NCBI RefSeq assembly: GCF_000877395.1
Contig: NZ_JYFE01000060.1
Coordinates: 62,001-126,000, forward strand
From: Jannaschia aquimarina
GTDB lineage: Bacteria > Pseudomonadota > Alphaproteobacteria > Rhodobacterales > Rhodobacteraceae
Direction: 5' to 3'
DNA: 64,000 bases
Part shown: in pieces, positions 63,857 to 64,000 of the stretch
Layout of the letters: every line of letters begins with the position of its first letter
Position numbering within the stretch: position 1 is the stretch's first letter
The notes under the pieces: model-generated
The model's database searches: none
What the model saw: the letters and a program-made list of their open reading frames with translations, nothing else
Told to the model about the DNA's origin: nothing
Made by a program: the position numbers and the translations under genes

Positions 63857-64000
63857 GCCGCATCCTGCATTCCACCGAAGGGCGCCTGGCCCTGATCACG
63901 ATAGTGGTCTTCGTGCTGATGGCGGCGCTTTCGCCCGAACGGTTCCTGTCGCCTCAGAACCTCACCTCTATGGCGTTCCAGTTTCCCGAATTCGCCATCC
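63853..64000 (+). CDS. Second sugar ABC transporter permease, 5' part only
   Basis: ATG overlapping the previous stop; 49 codons are visible before the window ends. The N-terminus (LHSTEGRLALITIVVFVLMA, then PERFLSPQNLTSMAFQFPEF) is that of an RbsC/LsrD-type permease with its first membrane helix. The rest lies beyond base 64000. Confidence 0.85.
   Translation, partial: MSRILHSTEGRLALITIVVFVLMAALSPERFLSPQNLTSMAFQFPEFAI

Overview
This window is a nearly complete alphaproteobacterial photosynthesis gene cluster of about 45 kb. It sits between a translation/transcription operon (nusA end, ylxR, infB) and an accessory region with a sugar-type uptake and catabolic operon. The sequence is GC-rich throughout. 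Gene order, the PpsR/PpaA regulators, spheroidene-pathway carotenoid genes (crtA, crtC, crtD, crtF), the aerobic cyclase AcsF and a tetrahaem pufC in place of pufX point to a Rhodobacterales aerobic anoxygenic phototroph, Roseobacter-group or Rhodovulum-like. That placement is an inference from content, not a database result.

Layout. 1-3899 (+): nusA 3' part, ylxR, infB. 4039-7100 (-): tspO, crtB, crtI. 7188-11270 (+): crtA, bchI, bchD, bchO. 11286-11759 (-): a c2-type cytochrome. 11858-12510 (+): a frameshifted kinase-like remnant. 12511-17053 (-): hemA, puhE, acsF, a small unnamed gene, puhC, puhB. 17096-27691 (-): puhA, lhaA, bchM, bchL, bchH, bchB, bchN, bchF. 27870-33910 (+): ppaA, ppsR, bchG, a PucC-like carrier, bchP, idi. 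33930-35370 (-): two uncharacterised genes. 35571-46482 (-): pufC, pufM, pufL, pufA, pufB, pufQ, bchZ, bchY, bchX, bchC, crtF, crtE. 46573-48959 (+): crtD, crtC. 48994-51633 (+): hslV, a small membrane protein, a chemoreceptor. 51776-53569 (-): a flavin monooxygenase. 53679-55477 (-): ketose 3-epimerase and SorC-type regulator. 55579-64000 (+): FGGY kinase, acetoin-dehydrogenase-like E1 alpha, E1 beta and E2, then a four-part ABC importer cut off at the window end.

How the genes work together. crtE, crtB, crtI, crtC, crtD, crtF and crtA make spheroidene/spheroidenone. hemA starts tetrapyrrole synthesis, and the bch genes carry protoporphyrin IX to bacteriochlorophyll a. puh and puf encode the reaction centre and LH1 with assembly factors. 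Nine perfect TGT-N12-ACA palindromes, the PpsR/CrtJ operator form, lie in the crtI/crtA, bchF/ppaA, bchG, bchC and crtE/crtD upstream regions, so the cluster appears to be controlled by its own ppsR/ppaA pair. Many adjacent genes overlap by ATGA, GTGA, TTGA or TGATG, indicating translational coupling.

The most novel part is the right end. A SorC regulator and a tagatose/psicose-type 3-epimerase are transcribed away from an operon of FGGY kinase, thiamine-diphosphate E1, a lipoyl-alpha/beta-hydrolase E2 and an LsrB-like importer. I infer a pathway in which a 1-deoxyketose, or an AI-2-like compound, is imported, epimerised, phosphorylated and cleaved to acetyl-CoA plus an aldehyde phosphate. 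Other points of interest are start codons that are non-canonical or missing (crtA on ATC, ylxR probably on CTG, crtC with none visible), a caspase-like protein, a dispersed hairpin repeat that has entered bchN, and an hslV with no adjacent hslU.
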